Positions 45,590 to 60,500 of a stretch of 64,000 bases of DNA are shown here, one piece after another. Under the pieces are notes generated by a model. It did no database searches. It saw nothing but the letters and a program-made list of their open reading frames with translations, and was not told the origin of the DNA. Position numbers and translations under genes: made by a program. The number at the start of each line of letters is the position of its first letter. Position 1 is the first letter of the stretch. Where the stretch lies: NCBI GenBank assembly GCA_963402885.1, contig OY727098.1, positions 25,520,417 through 25,584,416 of the forward strand. The letters run 5' to 3'. Origin of the DNA: Antedon bifida. Taxonomy: Eukaryota > Echinodermata > Crinoidea > Comatulida > Antedonidae.

Positions 45590-48500
45590 CTATGAAATGA
45601 CACAAGAACCAGCTTCCGTCTCTGTTGGCACATCTTCTCTTGTTGGTGTCTTCACTGCCTCATCTTCAGACTCACTGAGGTTAACACTCTGACGCTTGAT
45701 TTCCATAGGAGATAGTGAGGTTTCTGACGATGTAGATGCTCTTGTGGATGCTGGAGTGTTAGGAGGGCTTGGTTGCTGTTCAATTATCATTGACAGAGCT
45801 TGAGCCTGGGGCTGAATGGCTTCAAGCACTGGCTTATAGGAAGGGCTGTCAACAACAAAAAGAAAATTTTTCTATTAGAAAAAAACCATACTAATTACTT
45901 TATCATCATATTATTTATTTCACCTTAAAAAACTGAATGTAAAGTAAACATGTTTCACTAAACCCATTTCTGACAGAGCACAGTTCTGGTGATATACAGT
46001 ACTCCTACCGGTATGGTTTCCTATCTTAAAGGGTTGTGAGGTAATATGACAAGGAATATTCACAAGCAAGACCGGCATTTCGTGTTAACAATCATAGTTA
46101 TATTTTTTTGTCTTGCTGTGTGAGAGCATGACATTTTGCGAATAATTGCAACGTTGTGCAATCAAGTGTATCAAGTAAACAGTATATCGTACAGGATTTT
46201 ATATTGTTTCATTAGACCCTTTTATACTTTAAGGTGGTACAGTATATGCATGTTATATTGGGGAAGACAGTTTAATGTGACACGATTCCTGTATTATGTA
46301 TACGGCTGGTACATTAGTGAGAAAGGGGCTTAAGTTTTAAACAATTCAACGATTATCATCAGCCTAACCTGATTTAAATAATAATAATATCCTGGATTTA
46401 TATAGCGCCTAATGTTGTGAAACCTCTGAGCGCTGAACATTATTACCCCGGTCATTTTTTGCATCAAACGCATATGGAAACATACTCCCATAACTCAGCT
46501 AGTAATCAGCGCAAAGTTGTGTCTTGATCTAACCGGGTACCCATGGAGAGAGGCAAACGAAAGTAAAGTATCTTGCCTAAGGATACAAGCTATGCGGCAG
46601 AGTTGGATTCGAACCGCTATCTCACGATCAATAGTCCAACGTCCAACACACTGAGCCACACACCCTTACGTTAAAATGAAGCACTATCTGCAAACAATTG
46701 TTCACATATTTACCATTCGGTAGTAGCCCAGAGTTCTAGAAAAGAGAAGCCCTCCCTCATCCTGCCAAGAACATCCAGAGGAGAGTCAAGAAGACTGGCA
46801 GAGTTGATAACTTGTGAGACAGCTGATAGATCACGGAGGATGATACCAATAACAAATGCCCATTCCAAACAGTTGGCATCCAAGAAAATACTAAATAGAT
46901 GTCTGCAATATAGTGGAGAAGAATAAACAAAAAATTCAGTATAATTTATTTAATCGGTATATAAAAATATATTACAAAACGACAGTCAAAGACTGAAATG
47001 AATTGTATTACAAATAAATAAAAATTAATTAAAATTGCTATAAAAATAGAAACATCTTATTAAAATTAGATATCGTACCATAAAATTAAAAACCATACAT
47101 GAATAAAAAACCTTAAAACATTCACTTATTACATATCTAAAAAAGAGCTAGTGATGCCTATTAATTATATCCACCATGGTGGGAACTGGAGACGACCTAA
47201 GTCTGCTGGTTTTACAATGAGGTACCTCTAGAAATCGGTTGAATCTGAGAGACCGAGCTGGCTTATGAAGAGGGGGAAGTATTTCTCTAAACAGCTCGGA
47301 TTTTAGTAAGCCTTCCCCGAAAGACAACACCAGTTTGTTAATGAAAATGTACAAGAGAAAAAAGGTGTTTTTGTGTCATTGTGAATTGTGTGACAAAATG
47401 AAAACTAAGAAAGGATTGTAAAACCCCAAAGCATTAAGCCAATTTTTCACTAGAAGAATTTGTTAGCGCAAATCGAAAGCATCAGCTTTTACGCATACGT
47501 AGATGGAAACATGAATACGCACGCGTATTAGCTGACGCTTTTGATTAACGGGAACAAATTCACCTAGTGGAAAATTGGCTTTAAGAGTGTCCGGTTTAAT
47601 AGCTTACCGGAGTTCCTTAAGAGATTGTGGTGGTCCAAGAGTGACCATTTCAAGTGATAATTTCTCAATCTCTTGAAGATTCTGGTTGCTACTCCACATG
47701 GTGTCATCAAGGTTATCACAATCACCAAAGGTCGACGCACTCTCTTCCCCAGTTCCAAGTGTACTCGTGTCATCTGACCCTACAAACAAACATTGTATTA
47801 TTTCCATATTTTTATCATATTTCGATTGAGCCTCTAAAGGCCAATTTACACAGACGAGTGGTAATGGTAATAAAAATATTGAATGTTTACAGTATGTTAT
47901 TCTTTATTTAAACACAACGCAGAGCGGACAGGAGGTTTCCGCTCAGGATAGATACAGATTCTATGTGGGACAAGCTACGCAATTTTCTGTGTAAATTGGC
48001 CTTAATCTGAAATATGATATGTATGTGTATACACAATCAACTCTCCCAATACCAAACTCTCTGAAAACCAAAAACATCCTCAAATAACAGACTTTCCTTT
48101 TTTTTAAAAACTTGGTGTTACCTCGATAAGACATATGCTGAAGAATAGCTTCCTCTGTCTTTGCATCACTAATAACACTGTCCGACAGACTTTGAGGACG
48201 CATCAGTTTACTTTTGGTTATTCCACTTGATGATGGGGAGGGAATGCTAGATTTTGCCAGGGGTGAAGTATCATTTGATAATCCGTTGGTAATTAACGAT
48301 GAACTTTGGGAAGATGACCTAGAAAAAGACCTTGATATAGAACCTGAAATAAAGAATTTTTTTTCAAAATATAATACAGTACTGCAGTTATAAATATATC
48401 TTATCACTATATAATATTATACAATATCACTAAGTCATGTGTATCATTAGACAATCTGTTTAATGACATATTTGTCATTTCTTCTGAAGAAGTTGTCCGA

Positions 48501-51500
48501 GCAGGACAGCGAAACTGTCAAGCAGGTCAGTTAATTAATTTTTGTTTTTTTCGAAAACAATTACTATTTCATGAATATCCAAAACCAGAGGTTTAATCAC
48601 ATACAATATGATGATGTTTAAATTGGGGTTAGGACGGGTGCAATTCAACGTCCGATAGGTAAGATATTTAAATTTACTTACCAGATTTAAATGAGTTTGA
48701 AACAGGAGATACTGTGAAAGATGAAGTTGGCATAGGCCATTTGAAATCACGATGAAGACATTGCAAGGCATGGACCATATCATCAATCTTAGCGGCTCGC
48801 ATCCTTTCAAGAAACAAGACCATGTTAATTTAAATAATGCAGGAGTAGGATATACCACAGTAGCTAAAAATAAATTCTTATTTGGTTGTTGATTCAGACA
48901 GTAAGTCATTCATGATTGATTCAGAACCAAAAAGTTCTAATATTGTTAACATGATAAATAAAATATTTTAACATAACATTCTATCGTTTTAGCAAAAACA
49001 AACAAATCACATTTTCATGCCTGCTTCTACAAAACAGTCATCACAACATTTTTCAAAAAAACAATTTTTTTTTGGAAATGAAAAAAAAAAAACATTTTTC
49101 AAACATAAACCAGGTGTATGGACAGGCTAATTTAAATAACTTCAGTCAAATTAAAAGCATCTATAGAAAACACCAAAATATACTTGGTTTGTTACCTTTC
49201 TTTGGCGAGCCATTTTCCTAACTTAAAATCCAGGTAAGCACAAAACATTCCCAGGTCCCTTATTCGACATCCTGTAAGTAGTTTGCGAGCATGTCTGCAT
49301 AGAATTAGATCTATGTAGTAATCCTCTGCTGAACTTTCATTACTGTTTAGTCTTTTTGAGACACCGGATCTAAACAAATAATTATAAATGGTCAATAATA
49401 TAATAATACATTGTAATTGTTTGTAACTACTGTGGAGTAGCTTTGCGCCAGGGTGTTGAGTAATTGGTCAGATGTTTTGCTCTACTCTGACATATGTACT
49501 TTATACTAAGTACGTTGAGCAAGTAATTCTAGGGTGGGCATACACAATAATACATAACTTGTATCAAACTAGTTTTTACAAAAAAAGTAAGATGTGCCCA
49601 AATATGGTAGTGATATGACATCATCATGTCCATATATGGGCACATCACATCACAATATACATTTTTTGTCACATAAAGTTTGATCATGTACAAAGCTTTA
49701 GACTTGATAGAGATGCATTGGCTATTGAATCAATAAATCCTTATTTGGAAGAAGAGACCTTCCCTTCAAATGAATTCCAATGATAGAATATAGTCAAATA
49801 TGTGTATTATATGTATATATAAAATAAATTTGCACTGCTAGTGTTGCCCGAAAGCTCTGCTAACTTTTCTGGCTGTTTTATTTTATCATTTTGATTTAGC
49901 TTTTCGCTTTTTTTTCGTATCTCCATTGAGATCCAGCCACTGATACCCACAGCATTGTCATTTTTTCAGTATTTTGCCTTTGGATTTATAATATAAATTT
50001 ATTATACAAATATGATACTAACTTTTTATCAGCTGCAGCATCTGGTGTTTTATCCAATGTTTTCGGTCCACCACCACTAACGCTCCGTGTCCTAGGTAAC
50101 GACTTGTGGAATTTAAAACCAGGCATAGCAGGATCTTTTGGCGTTAATGGAGGATTGGTAAGTGGGTATACATTTGGGTTAGAAAGTGGAAGTGGAGATC
50201 GCAGCTCATCTTCTTCATCCCCAGGTCCAATTGTTCGTAAGAAACGTTGTAAGTCACGACAAAGTCCCCATTCTCTTTGTTCTAATGACACATCAAATAA
50301 CTGTGTTGCATACTGTGTAAGGAAAAAATACATAAAGAAGTCACGGTAATAACTGTGTTGCATACTATGCAAGGAAAAAATACATAAAGGAGTCATGTTA
50401 AAATTGTATGTGAAAAATGTTTTATTTACCATAAAATATAATAACCTTTGTTATCAATTTTTTTTTCTTTTGATAAAAAAGAATGTATGTAATAATTTTA
50501 AGCGTTCAATCTTAATTGCATATATATATCATTAAAACAACTTACTTGTCGACTTATTTTGATTGTTTCTAAATTCTGTAAAATGATGAGGTAGGAAGCA
50601 GCTGTCTGCAACAACCCTGAAGTAAGGCACTCCTGTTCAATATAAAAAAGTTAATAACAGGAAAATTGTGTGTAAATAAAATAGATTCAAGAATGTTCTT
50701 CTACTTTGCAAATAGACAATCCAGCTATAAAGTCAAAAAATCATTCTATGAATATGTTTTTGAGCATTACTAAAGCTCTGTTTACACTATCAAACTTTAT
50801 GTGACCAAAAAATATGATGTGCCCATATATTTTTGTCAAAGTAGTTTGTTAGTGTAGACAGAACTTAACATCGGAAAAGGATAAGGATGATCTAAATTAT
50901 AGTGATAATAATACTGTACCTGGAACAAATCCCTGGGATTTCCCACAGTGTTAAATAAATACGGCCATAAAGCAATCTCTGTCTTTCTTGAACAATGTAC
51001 AACAGTCTGTAGATATTCAGGAAATTCCTGTATAAAGGCCACGACCCTTGGTAACATAGCATCTGAGGAAATATATACATTTTATATATACTGTACACTG
51101 CATTTCTCGTTAACATTTCGCACCATGTAATGGTCAATTATTATAAATACAGCTTAACGTACCTGGTATAGGTTCCGATGCTGTAGCCTCTTCTTCTAGC
51201 ACCTCATGAAGCATAAGTTCCAATACATGTGGGAAGTATGGTAATGATGTACAACTCCTGGCGATATCGAGTGCATGGATTCCAAGGCTAATTTAAAACA
51301 AACCAAAATGAAAATCATTCAAGCAACATTTTATATCTATTCCTATATAATAAATATACATTATTTATGGTTTAAAAATACAATACAACATCACATTTTA
51401 AAACAAATAAAAATGTACTTACTTTCTTCTAAGTAATTGCCGTAGTATAAAGTGAAGATAAATCTGAGTCTAAATATAACAAAATATAATCATTACTAAC

Positions 51501-54500
51501 TAACAAAAGAAAATGATTATTTATACTGTATATAAATTTACCTAAACCACAATAAGTAAATCTGAAAAAAAGTCCCTTCTGATTGCTGAAAGTTTGTACA
51601 TATTTCAGTATTACAACATAATAAAACTGGTATACAAAACTACTACTATATTATAACCCTGTAAATCCCCATGCTCGAATATAATCCCATCCCCTAATTT
51701 AGGCTAAATCCATTAGACAGAATACTTAACATACTGCGAATCCATTATTAATGAATTTAGAGTATACAGTAATCCCAACCACTCATTTGCATCACATTTT
51801 GTAACCAGGCCTCCGATCATAAATATAACTTATCAACAACACACTCTAAAGCTCTGTCTACACTATCAAACTTTATGTGAAAAAAAATGTGATGTGCACA
51901 TATATGGACATGATAATGTCATATCACTAACATATTTTGGAAAATCACTACCATATTAGGGCCCATCACACTTTTTTTTTATCAAACTAGTTTGATAGTG
52001 TAGACAGAGCTTTAGACAACATACTGTGCGTTCTAATGTAGAGAATGGTATACTTGATGGCTGGAAGGACTTCAAGTGATTGCTAAGCGTGTCAAAGTTC
52101 AAGGTGTCATTAGCTGCTCCCAGCACAACAGCATCTTCAAAAAGAATGGCTAGCAACAAAATAATATTACATGTTATTGAATTATTAAACTGAAAACTTT
52201 TAAAGTTGGAAATAGTTTCAGCACAAGTATTGTACAAGTAAAATTGAATAGATGTTGAATAAAGGAAACATTTAAATATTATAATAATAACTATTATCTT
52301 TCATCCCATTAGGACATACGGCCTACTCTTACTGAAAGATGCTCTAGATTTATTTAAGTGCATACAAGCCAGATCTATACAATGGACTCCCAATTTTAAG
52401 TCCTATTTTTATGACTCTGTCTTAACTGCTCAGCCATTCTCTACCATATTACAGAGTGGACACTTTTATTATAATGCACTGTATTATAAAATAAATGTAT
52501 TGCATAAAGCTTACCAAGAGGATATATTTTCAAATGGAATGAGAGCATGATACGTTTAGAAAGAAAGCCATGGCGTTTCTCATCACCCTCAGGATACAAT
52601 GGAAGCCACACCTGATGATAACAAAATAAATATCATAATTAAATCAATAACATAGTGCAGCTGTAGCTTGGTGCTTGCCTTCCAATCCCAAGATCCAGGG
52701 TTCAATCCTGACCAAGTGCCAGGGTTATAAACTCAAACGACTCTTTCAACTCCACTCTCTAAGCCTCACATAAGACTTAGTTTATAAGCACGGTAAATTA
52801 TAAAATAGTTTATCCATTATTATTTTGATGTCTACACTCTTTGTATGTTTTTTTACTATATTAAACAATTACATTACATATTTGTATGTGACAAAAAAAT
52901 GTGATGTGCCCATATATGGAAATATTTGGGAATATCACTACCATATTAGGGCACATAATTAGCTCAATTAATCAACGATATGTACCTTCATTCCTGTCGC
53001 ACCACATCCAAGCCAAAGAGATTCTGTCAAATGAGGCTTTTTATGGCAAACGCCCGAAACAGCCCACAAGTTCTCCACATTAGAGGCAAGTACAATTGGA
53101 GCACAAAATGGCATCTGAAAAAAGTACATAAAATGATTTAAGACAGTCAAAGCAATAGTGAATAATATGTTAATATACAGTAGAACCCCTCTTAAGGGGA
53201 CACCTGCAGGACCTAACAAGTGTCCCCTCAATAGGAGTGCCCCCTGAATAGAGGTTTCCCCTCGTATGTTCCACAAGAAATGTACCCCTTAATAGTGGTG
53301 TCCAAAAGGAGGGGTTTTCAGTGGTGTAACATAGAGACCTGAGGCACCTGGTTTAGGAACCCTAAGTGGCCCTCCCACGCTGGAGGCCTCGGGCGTTTTT
53401 AGCCTTTATCGACATTTTTTAATGCCTGTTTTTTCCTCTGGGCACTGCTCAGGGGCTCCCATAAGCTCCGACGCCCCTGGGTTTAGCCAGTGAGCGCTCA
53501 TAGCCATTACGCAACTGGGGGTTTTAGTGGAGTTCTTTTGGATCAATTTTTTGGTGATGTATGTTAAATAATTTCAACTTATTTACCTCGTTCCGTTTCT
53601 TAACTGTTGAGTCGCTGGTAATCAGTTTACCACGATCTCTATGCAGCATTAGCACACGACCAGCGACATTGATAATTAAACTTTCTGCTTCTCTCGCATG
53701 ATTATTGCTTTTTTCTACAGAAAAAAAGGTTTTAAAATTCATTTATGACTTTTTAAAATATATCATCATAGGAAAACAAACAGCTGAAATTTCAGGCAAT
53801 GAATGATGTTTTAGTTAGTTTCTTGTTTGGTTCCGGTAAGACTAATTAAATTTGTCAGCAATGAAGCTTTTGTTTATTTAATCCTGTCATGGGTTTGGTT
53901 ATGTTTATTTTTATTGTATTATCATGTTTTTAATTGACGAAATAAATGAAATGAAATGAATTCAAATAACAATCACTTCAGAAGATATTATTGATAAGTA
54001 AAAACTGTATAATCTATTCAATTACAAGTCTTTTTCTTATTTCTTAAAGGTTTACTTACGTATTTCTGACCTGAGAGAAGTTAATGTTATACAAGTAAGA
54101 GACGTAGGATGAGGAACAAAGTTGGCCAATGACAGGTCTTGTATACGAGTGATAGACGCAGTAGGATCTAAAAATGATATTCAATTCAAATTAGCTTGTC
54201 AGTAATTGACACATAGTTAATGAATAATCCATTAATTTATGCTTAAGTCAAGACAGTGCTTAAGTGAAAAACTCAAGCTTGGACCAGTTCTTTTTATCTT
54301 AAAGAATCTCATCCAAGATATAAGTTTAAAAAACATGCAGAAATACTTGATGTTATTTTTTTTTTTGAAAATTGACCTAAAGCTCTGTCTACACTATCAA
54401 ACTTTGTGTGACATGATGATGTCATATTACTACCATAATTGGGCTCATCACACTATTTTTGTCAAACTAGTTTGATAGTGTAGACAAAGCTTTACGGCCT

Positions 54501-57500
54501 CTACACTTAGAAGGGAAATAGAGGTTATATATAACAAAATTCAAATAAATAATACCCTAATGGGTTCGAAAACATTTCTTATAATTCTAATGAAAATATT
54601 TTTTATAATGTGTTTCATGCTTGGGGTATTGAAAAATACATACTGTCCCAGGTATAATCCCGCTTCGGGTTTAATCCCACCCACTACTTTATGTCTTATT
54701 TCACAAACAGGCATATCCCCTGGTATAGTCCTAGTATTGATCTGGATGTAGGCCTCTCTCTAGCCAGTTCAGATGAGCTTTTACAAGAAATGCTTACCGG
54801 TAATTTTTTTCCTCAACCAGGGTTTCCCCAGGTATAGTCCCACCCCTCAAAGTCGGCTCAATTTTGTGTTGTAGGTAGGTGTGATTAGACTAGAGGATAT
54901 TACGGTATTTTTAAGAGATAGTTGAGGGTGAAGTGTGTGAAATCTCTTACTTGGTTGTGTGCCTTGCCGGTCAATTTGGTACAATGATATATGGTAATCA
55001 GCACAGAAGATTACTAGTAAGTCTTTAAATACATTTAACAGCAATACTTGAGATGGTACTTTAATGGATGTTGCAAATGCATTGTCTAGATTACAAACTC
55101 TTGGGTACATACGAATCTGTCAAAATAAACTTACTCAATTAAACTTTAAATTTAGTACAGTATTTATATAACACGTAAATATATTCCCATCAATTGATTG
55201 GAAAATTGGTAAAAAGTGCACTATCGATCGCTTGGTGTATTCAGATTTTAACAGGATGAAGCCTGATTAACAACAACATGACAACTCTGCTGTGCGCATG
55301 CTCCAGCAATAGCGTGATTAATAGCTATCTAAATGAAATGGCGACTCTACTTACATTTTTTTCTAAAACAAAGAATGAATGTGTTTATATTTGTGCTATG
55401 GTGCAAATAATTACATTTGATGAAAGGTCATATTTTCATCTTTCAAAAATATAAATAACTAACAATATACTATTAACAACAACTTGCTGTGTATATTAAA
55501 GACATCTTTTGCTTAGATTGGCAATATTGTTTTCAATCTAGTTTTCCATCATTTCAAAAGCTTAAAAAAAACATTTTTGACATTGGATCCAAATCCTGAG
55601 CATTTTTAGCAATTATTTGTATTAAAAATTTACCTCGTCTCTTTCATCATAATGATTGAAACACGCCAAGACGATGAAATCACGCCACCAGGTTAGACCA
55701 CCCGTTACGGTCATGTCGTTCTCTTGTGAGACGTTGCCAAACAGCTTCCATCGTTTTGTAAAGAGAGCACAGTGGGCTAGCCCATTCTTGCCAGCAACGG
55801 TCACACAGTGACCCGACCTGTCCACCGCAGCGAACTACAATAAAATGTAGTGAAGCAAATGTCAACCAGATTGAAGTAAATGTCAACAAGATTGAAGTGA
55901 ATGTCAACAAGATTGAAGTGAATGTCAAAAGATTGAAGTAAATGTCAAAAGATTGAAGTAAATGTCAACAGGATTGAAGTAAATGTCAAATGATTGAAGT
56001 AAATGTCAAAAGATTGAAGTAAATGTCAACCAGATTGAAGTAAATGTCAACAGGATTGAAGTAAATATCAACAAGATTGAAGTAAATGTCAACAAGATTG
56101 AAGTAAATGTCAACAAGATTGAAGTAAATGTCAACAAGATTGAAGTAAATGTCAACAAGATTGAAGTAAATGTCAACAAGATTGAAGTAAATGTCAACAA
56201 GATTGAACCGACTGCCAACAAGATTGAACCGACTGCCAACATACCTTTAATGGTGAATTACTCGTTAAGTAACTGTAAGGTACCGGTACAACTTGCCACT
56301 GTTTATTGCCTATTAATTTGTTTGGTCCCTCTGTTTGGGAAGCTAAAATTGAAAGTACAGTACATTTATTACACATGTACATACACTTTATTTTAATTAA
56401 TTCATTTCCAATGTATCACTGTGAAGTTTGCAGATTCTTTCATGCCAGTCAAATTATATATTATATATTTTTATTCAAAAACAATAAATAAACATTACAA
56501 CTTGTGGACAATGACCAGATTGTGTGTAACTCTTATTTCAGGCTCTTAAAAATATTTAAAAACACCAAATAAAATACATAAAAAGATGAAAAATGAAAAA
56601 ATACAATGGGATCAGGCATTAAGGAGGCAGATTGGGCTGTTGCTAAAGCGGGCAGTTCTAGATGGTAATTGTGATATTTGGTTCCTATTACAAAGAAATC
56701 TTCCACGAGTGATTTTGACAGTATAATTTAGTTTAAACGATTAAAAGACAAAAATCTTAACACACATTTGTCAGAACTTTGCTTTGTTAATAATAATAAT
56801 AATAATAGATAGATTTATATAGCGCAAATAAACGATGTCTCTATGCGCTCGACAATAAAGAGAAAGAGTGGAAAACAAAAGAAAGAGAACAAAAAGACAA
56901 AAACACCAATCTAGCACCCAAACCGGAGTATGGGGATACACCATCACCGCTAACTGGGGATCAGTGTGTTGTGTGACTCAATACATTGTACAGAAACTGT
57001 ATTTTCTCCTACAGCCTTACCTAAGGATCTAATCTGAGCATCATGTCTCACAGGACTCCTGCCAGCCGCTGTGTCAGTATTGCTTGTCTTCAGTATTGTA
57101 TCACCCGTATTTAAATAAAGTTTATCTTCTCCTTGCAGAAAGAGATGTTCATGGTTTGACTAAAAACAAAATATCAAGTGAAATATTGTATTAAAAAATA
57201 TGTTTGAAATGTACACAACTTTAATGCATAGGTTAGGCCACAATCTTTGTCAAGTCATATGTCAAAAATAACAAAATTCCACAGTTGATGTAAAACCTAT
57301 TTACCATATTATAGTGAACTCCCCAAAAATGGAGCCTAAGAAAATCAAAAACTATGCCGAAAAAGAATTTTTATAAGGCCTACAAATGTCCCAAATTCAT
57401 TTATAATATTGAAAATGCATTTAGCCAGCTTAAAGACCAATTTACACATATCAGCGGTAACAGTAGTAAAATTATAGAATCGATGTTGTTCCTTATGACC

Positions 57501-60500
57501 ATTTACACAAAGCACGGAGCAGACGGGTGGTTTCCGGTCAGGATAGATACAGATTCTATGGGGGACAAGCAATGCGGTTTTCTGTTTACCGTTACCACAC
57601 GTCTGTATAAATTTGGGCAGCTTAAGGGGTTATCAACTGTAAAAGCAAACATATACATTAAAATAAAAGTATCTTTTACATACATAGAGCTTTAGTATGA
57701 CTTACATACCATACATGGATTTGTAGTGAGGGCGCTTTTAACAAATAATAGTTGAATAAGATGAGTGGTTGGTTTGGGACAATCCTGGTTATTATCCATA
57801 GACATTGTGTGTCTAGGAACACCGTTTACCATCCATAACCTATAACCCTCCATACTCCAATCCTAATATACAGAAGAATAATATATTAGTTGTAAAAAGT
57901 GTACATTTCTTTCTTTGTGAATATATGAATGTGTGAATGGATGGAATGATACAAGAGTTGGACTACCGTATTTATTCGAAATGACCCACTTTGAATAAAC
58001 GTCTCCCTCGAATTAACACCCCGCCACATGCATATATACACATTGACAATATTGTATTACAACACACTTCTATTTGTAGTAGAATTTATTGATTGACAAC
58101 ATCTACAATTTACCAAGCTTTTTGATACAATTTTTTAACTGTATTTTATCACTTCTAGATATTAATTGTTCATATCTAGGGGGTATTTATTTGATAATAC
58201 AAGTTACCCTATTAGTTACCATATTACATCCAAAAAAATAAACACCTCGCACGAATAAACGTCTCCCTCAAATAAACCCTCCTTAAAAACCCTCCTGAAC
58301 AATAAACGCCCTCCTAAAAACGCTCCTGAACAATAAATGCACCGGGCATTTATTCAAATAAATACAGTAATTAATTAATAATGGTAATCTAACTTTTTCT
58401 TACCATAGCTTTTACTTGAAAAGGATTTTTTGTACAACACTGCGGTGACATTCTAGAAACAAAAACAATTATAATGGGTTTTTATGAATAGCTATATCCA
58501 CCATTAAGCGTTCTTTGGCAATGATAGCATAGAGTAAACAGTGTCTACAATTTGTATTAGATATGAAACTCAACAGAAGATTTTATTTCCTATTTTAGTG
58601 AATACAATATGCTAATGGTAAATTGGCTTGACATTTGATTGATCTAACCAAAGCAATAACATGAAATAAATGTTCAATAAATACCCATATTCTCCTCCAA
58701 CTGTGCACAGTAGTTTGGCTCCAAAGGTACTCCACATGGATAAGCCACCTTGTTTCCATGACAATGCAAGAGCACATCCATCAGGAGTCCACCTCATCAT
58801 GGACACAGGACCGAGAGCTTGACATCCTTCTGTAAAATCAATGTTAATCAAAATCGTAATACTAAAAGTAATTTAAAAACTACAACCAAAAGACCAAAAG
58901 GAAGAGGGAAAACAACATAAAAAACGAAACAGAACTTTTCAAACGGACAGAAATATACACATGCTTGCTAAAAAATGTGCGAACACAAGGGAGACACGCA
59001 ATTTCTAACGGTGATTAGTGATTACGAGATAATGATAACCAGTTAGGCGAGTAAATGGCCAAGTGGTTAAGACAGTGGAACATCAGTAGTACATCTTTCG
59101 AGACGAGTAGAGGGTGTACTAATTCACACACAGTCACTCATCATAACTTGGTCCTTTGGGAGAACAGTCTTCAACTAAAGAGGTCAATCGGTATAATAAG
59201 AATTTCTTTAAAAGGAATAGCTGATTTCATCTAAAAGGATAGCTGATTTCATCTACAGCACAGGTTGTAACTGGTTTTAAACAAGGGAAGTTTAATAAAA
59301 TAATCATAATTACCCGGATAATCATTTGTTGACAATATAATATGATGTGATAATAGCATTCCTCCTGTTATTTCATCTACTGTATAAACTATACCTTGTC
59401 CACTAAAAGATAGGTAAAAGATTTAAGTATATCCATATAAACAGCAAAGTTAAATACTGTACTTCTGAACATGTTTACTGCTTTCTGTTTGATTTTAAAT
59501 AGGAAATCATTATTCTATTATATTATATATTTAAAATATAAATTTATTGTATCATTGTAACATCAATATTTAATGAAAATGAATTTATAATATAGAACTA
59601 TTAGAACTCACTTTTTACGTCCAAATGCTAGTAACTTGTACCTATGATTAATTGCAACAGATGTGATATCCTTAATTTCAGGTGCCCACACTGCGTGCAC
59701 ATGCTGTTAATAAAGAAACCAATAAGGTATATTAAAACATATTGGAATACAGTAAACCCCTTCCTTGGGACACCTCTCTGTTTAGAAGACACCTCATATC
59801 TCCCAAAGACTTGTTGTTTATGTAGAGCATCTTGTGTATATGTTTGTCTTGTGAACCTTTGAGGGTCCCTAATGATCAGAAATTGCTGGATGGATCACCC
59901 TCATTAAATATGGTCCAAAAAAAAAAATTAAACATTAAAATAGTTATTTAATACCAGTCATTGTTACCTTAAGTTGCACTATAATAATTTAATTTTAAAA
60001 CATAGAAAACTTTCAAACTGGCAAACACTTATACTTACATTTGGTTCATAACGTTGAGAGTCCGATGAAATAAAAGCTGCTCTTCCATCAGACAAAACAA
60101 CAGCTAGGCCGCCCAGTAGATTACTGAATTCCATGTGGGTGAAATGAAGGCCTGGTATCTCAAGCAGGATTTCTAAAGGAAGTGATCATTCACCCATTTA
60201 ATGTTTACCGTAAAAGTAGGTCTAAAAATGTTAGTTTATTAATATAATAGGTTTTGTCGGGAATAACTTGCAAGTACTATACTCCCAATAAACATATTGG
60301 TTAAGTACAGTAGTTCGTTAAGTTGTACATTCTTTCATAAAGAAAATTAAATTTTCATAAAATTTGCCTGTCGAATTTCTTCTTTTTTTCCAATGATTCC
60401 ACGTCTTGTAGAGATGTTCCAATAATTAATCAAAATCATAAAAACGATCTAAAGCTAAATTAATTTAATTGCTTTTTTTGGTCTAAATAAGTACTGTACA

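Noticed and set aside
45036-45605. Several long ORFs on both strands with WSNNTRQ and PAQICLVLLD repeats
   Set aside because: All are translations of the 29-bp minisatellite beyond the RIC1 stop; both strands open at once, which is expected of a repeat without stops.
56006-56242. LTFTSIL repeat ORF, a possible membrane or repeat protein
   Set aside because: Frame through the 21-bp minisatellite in RIC1 intron 13.
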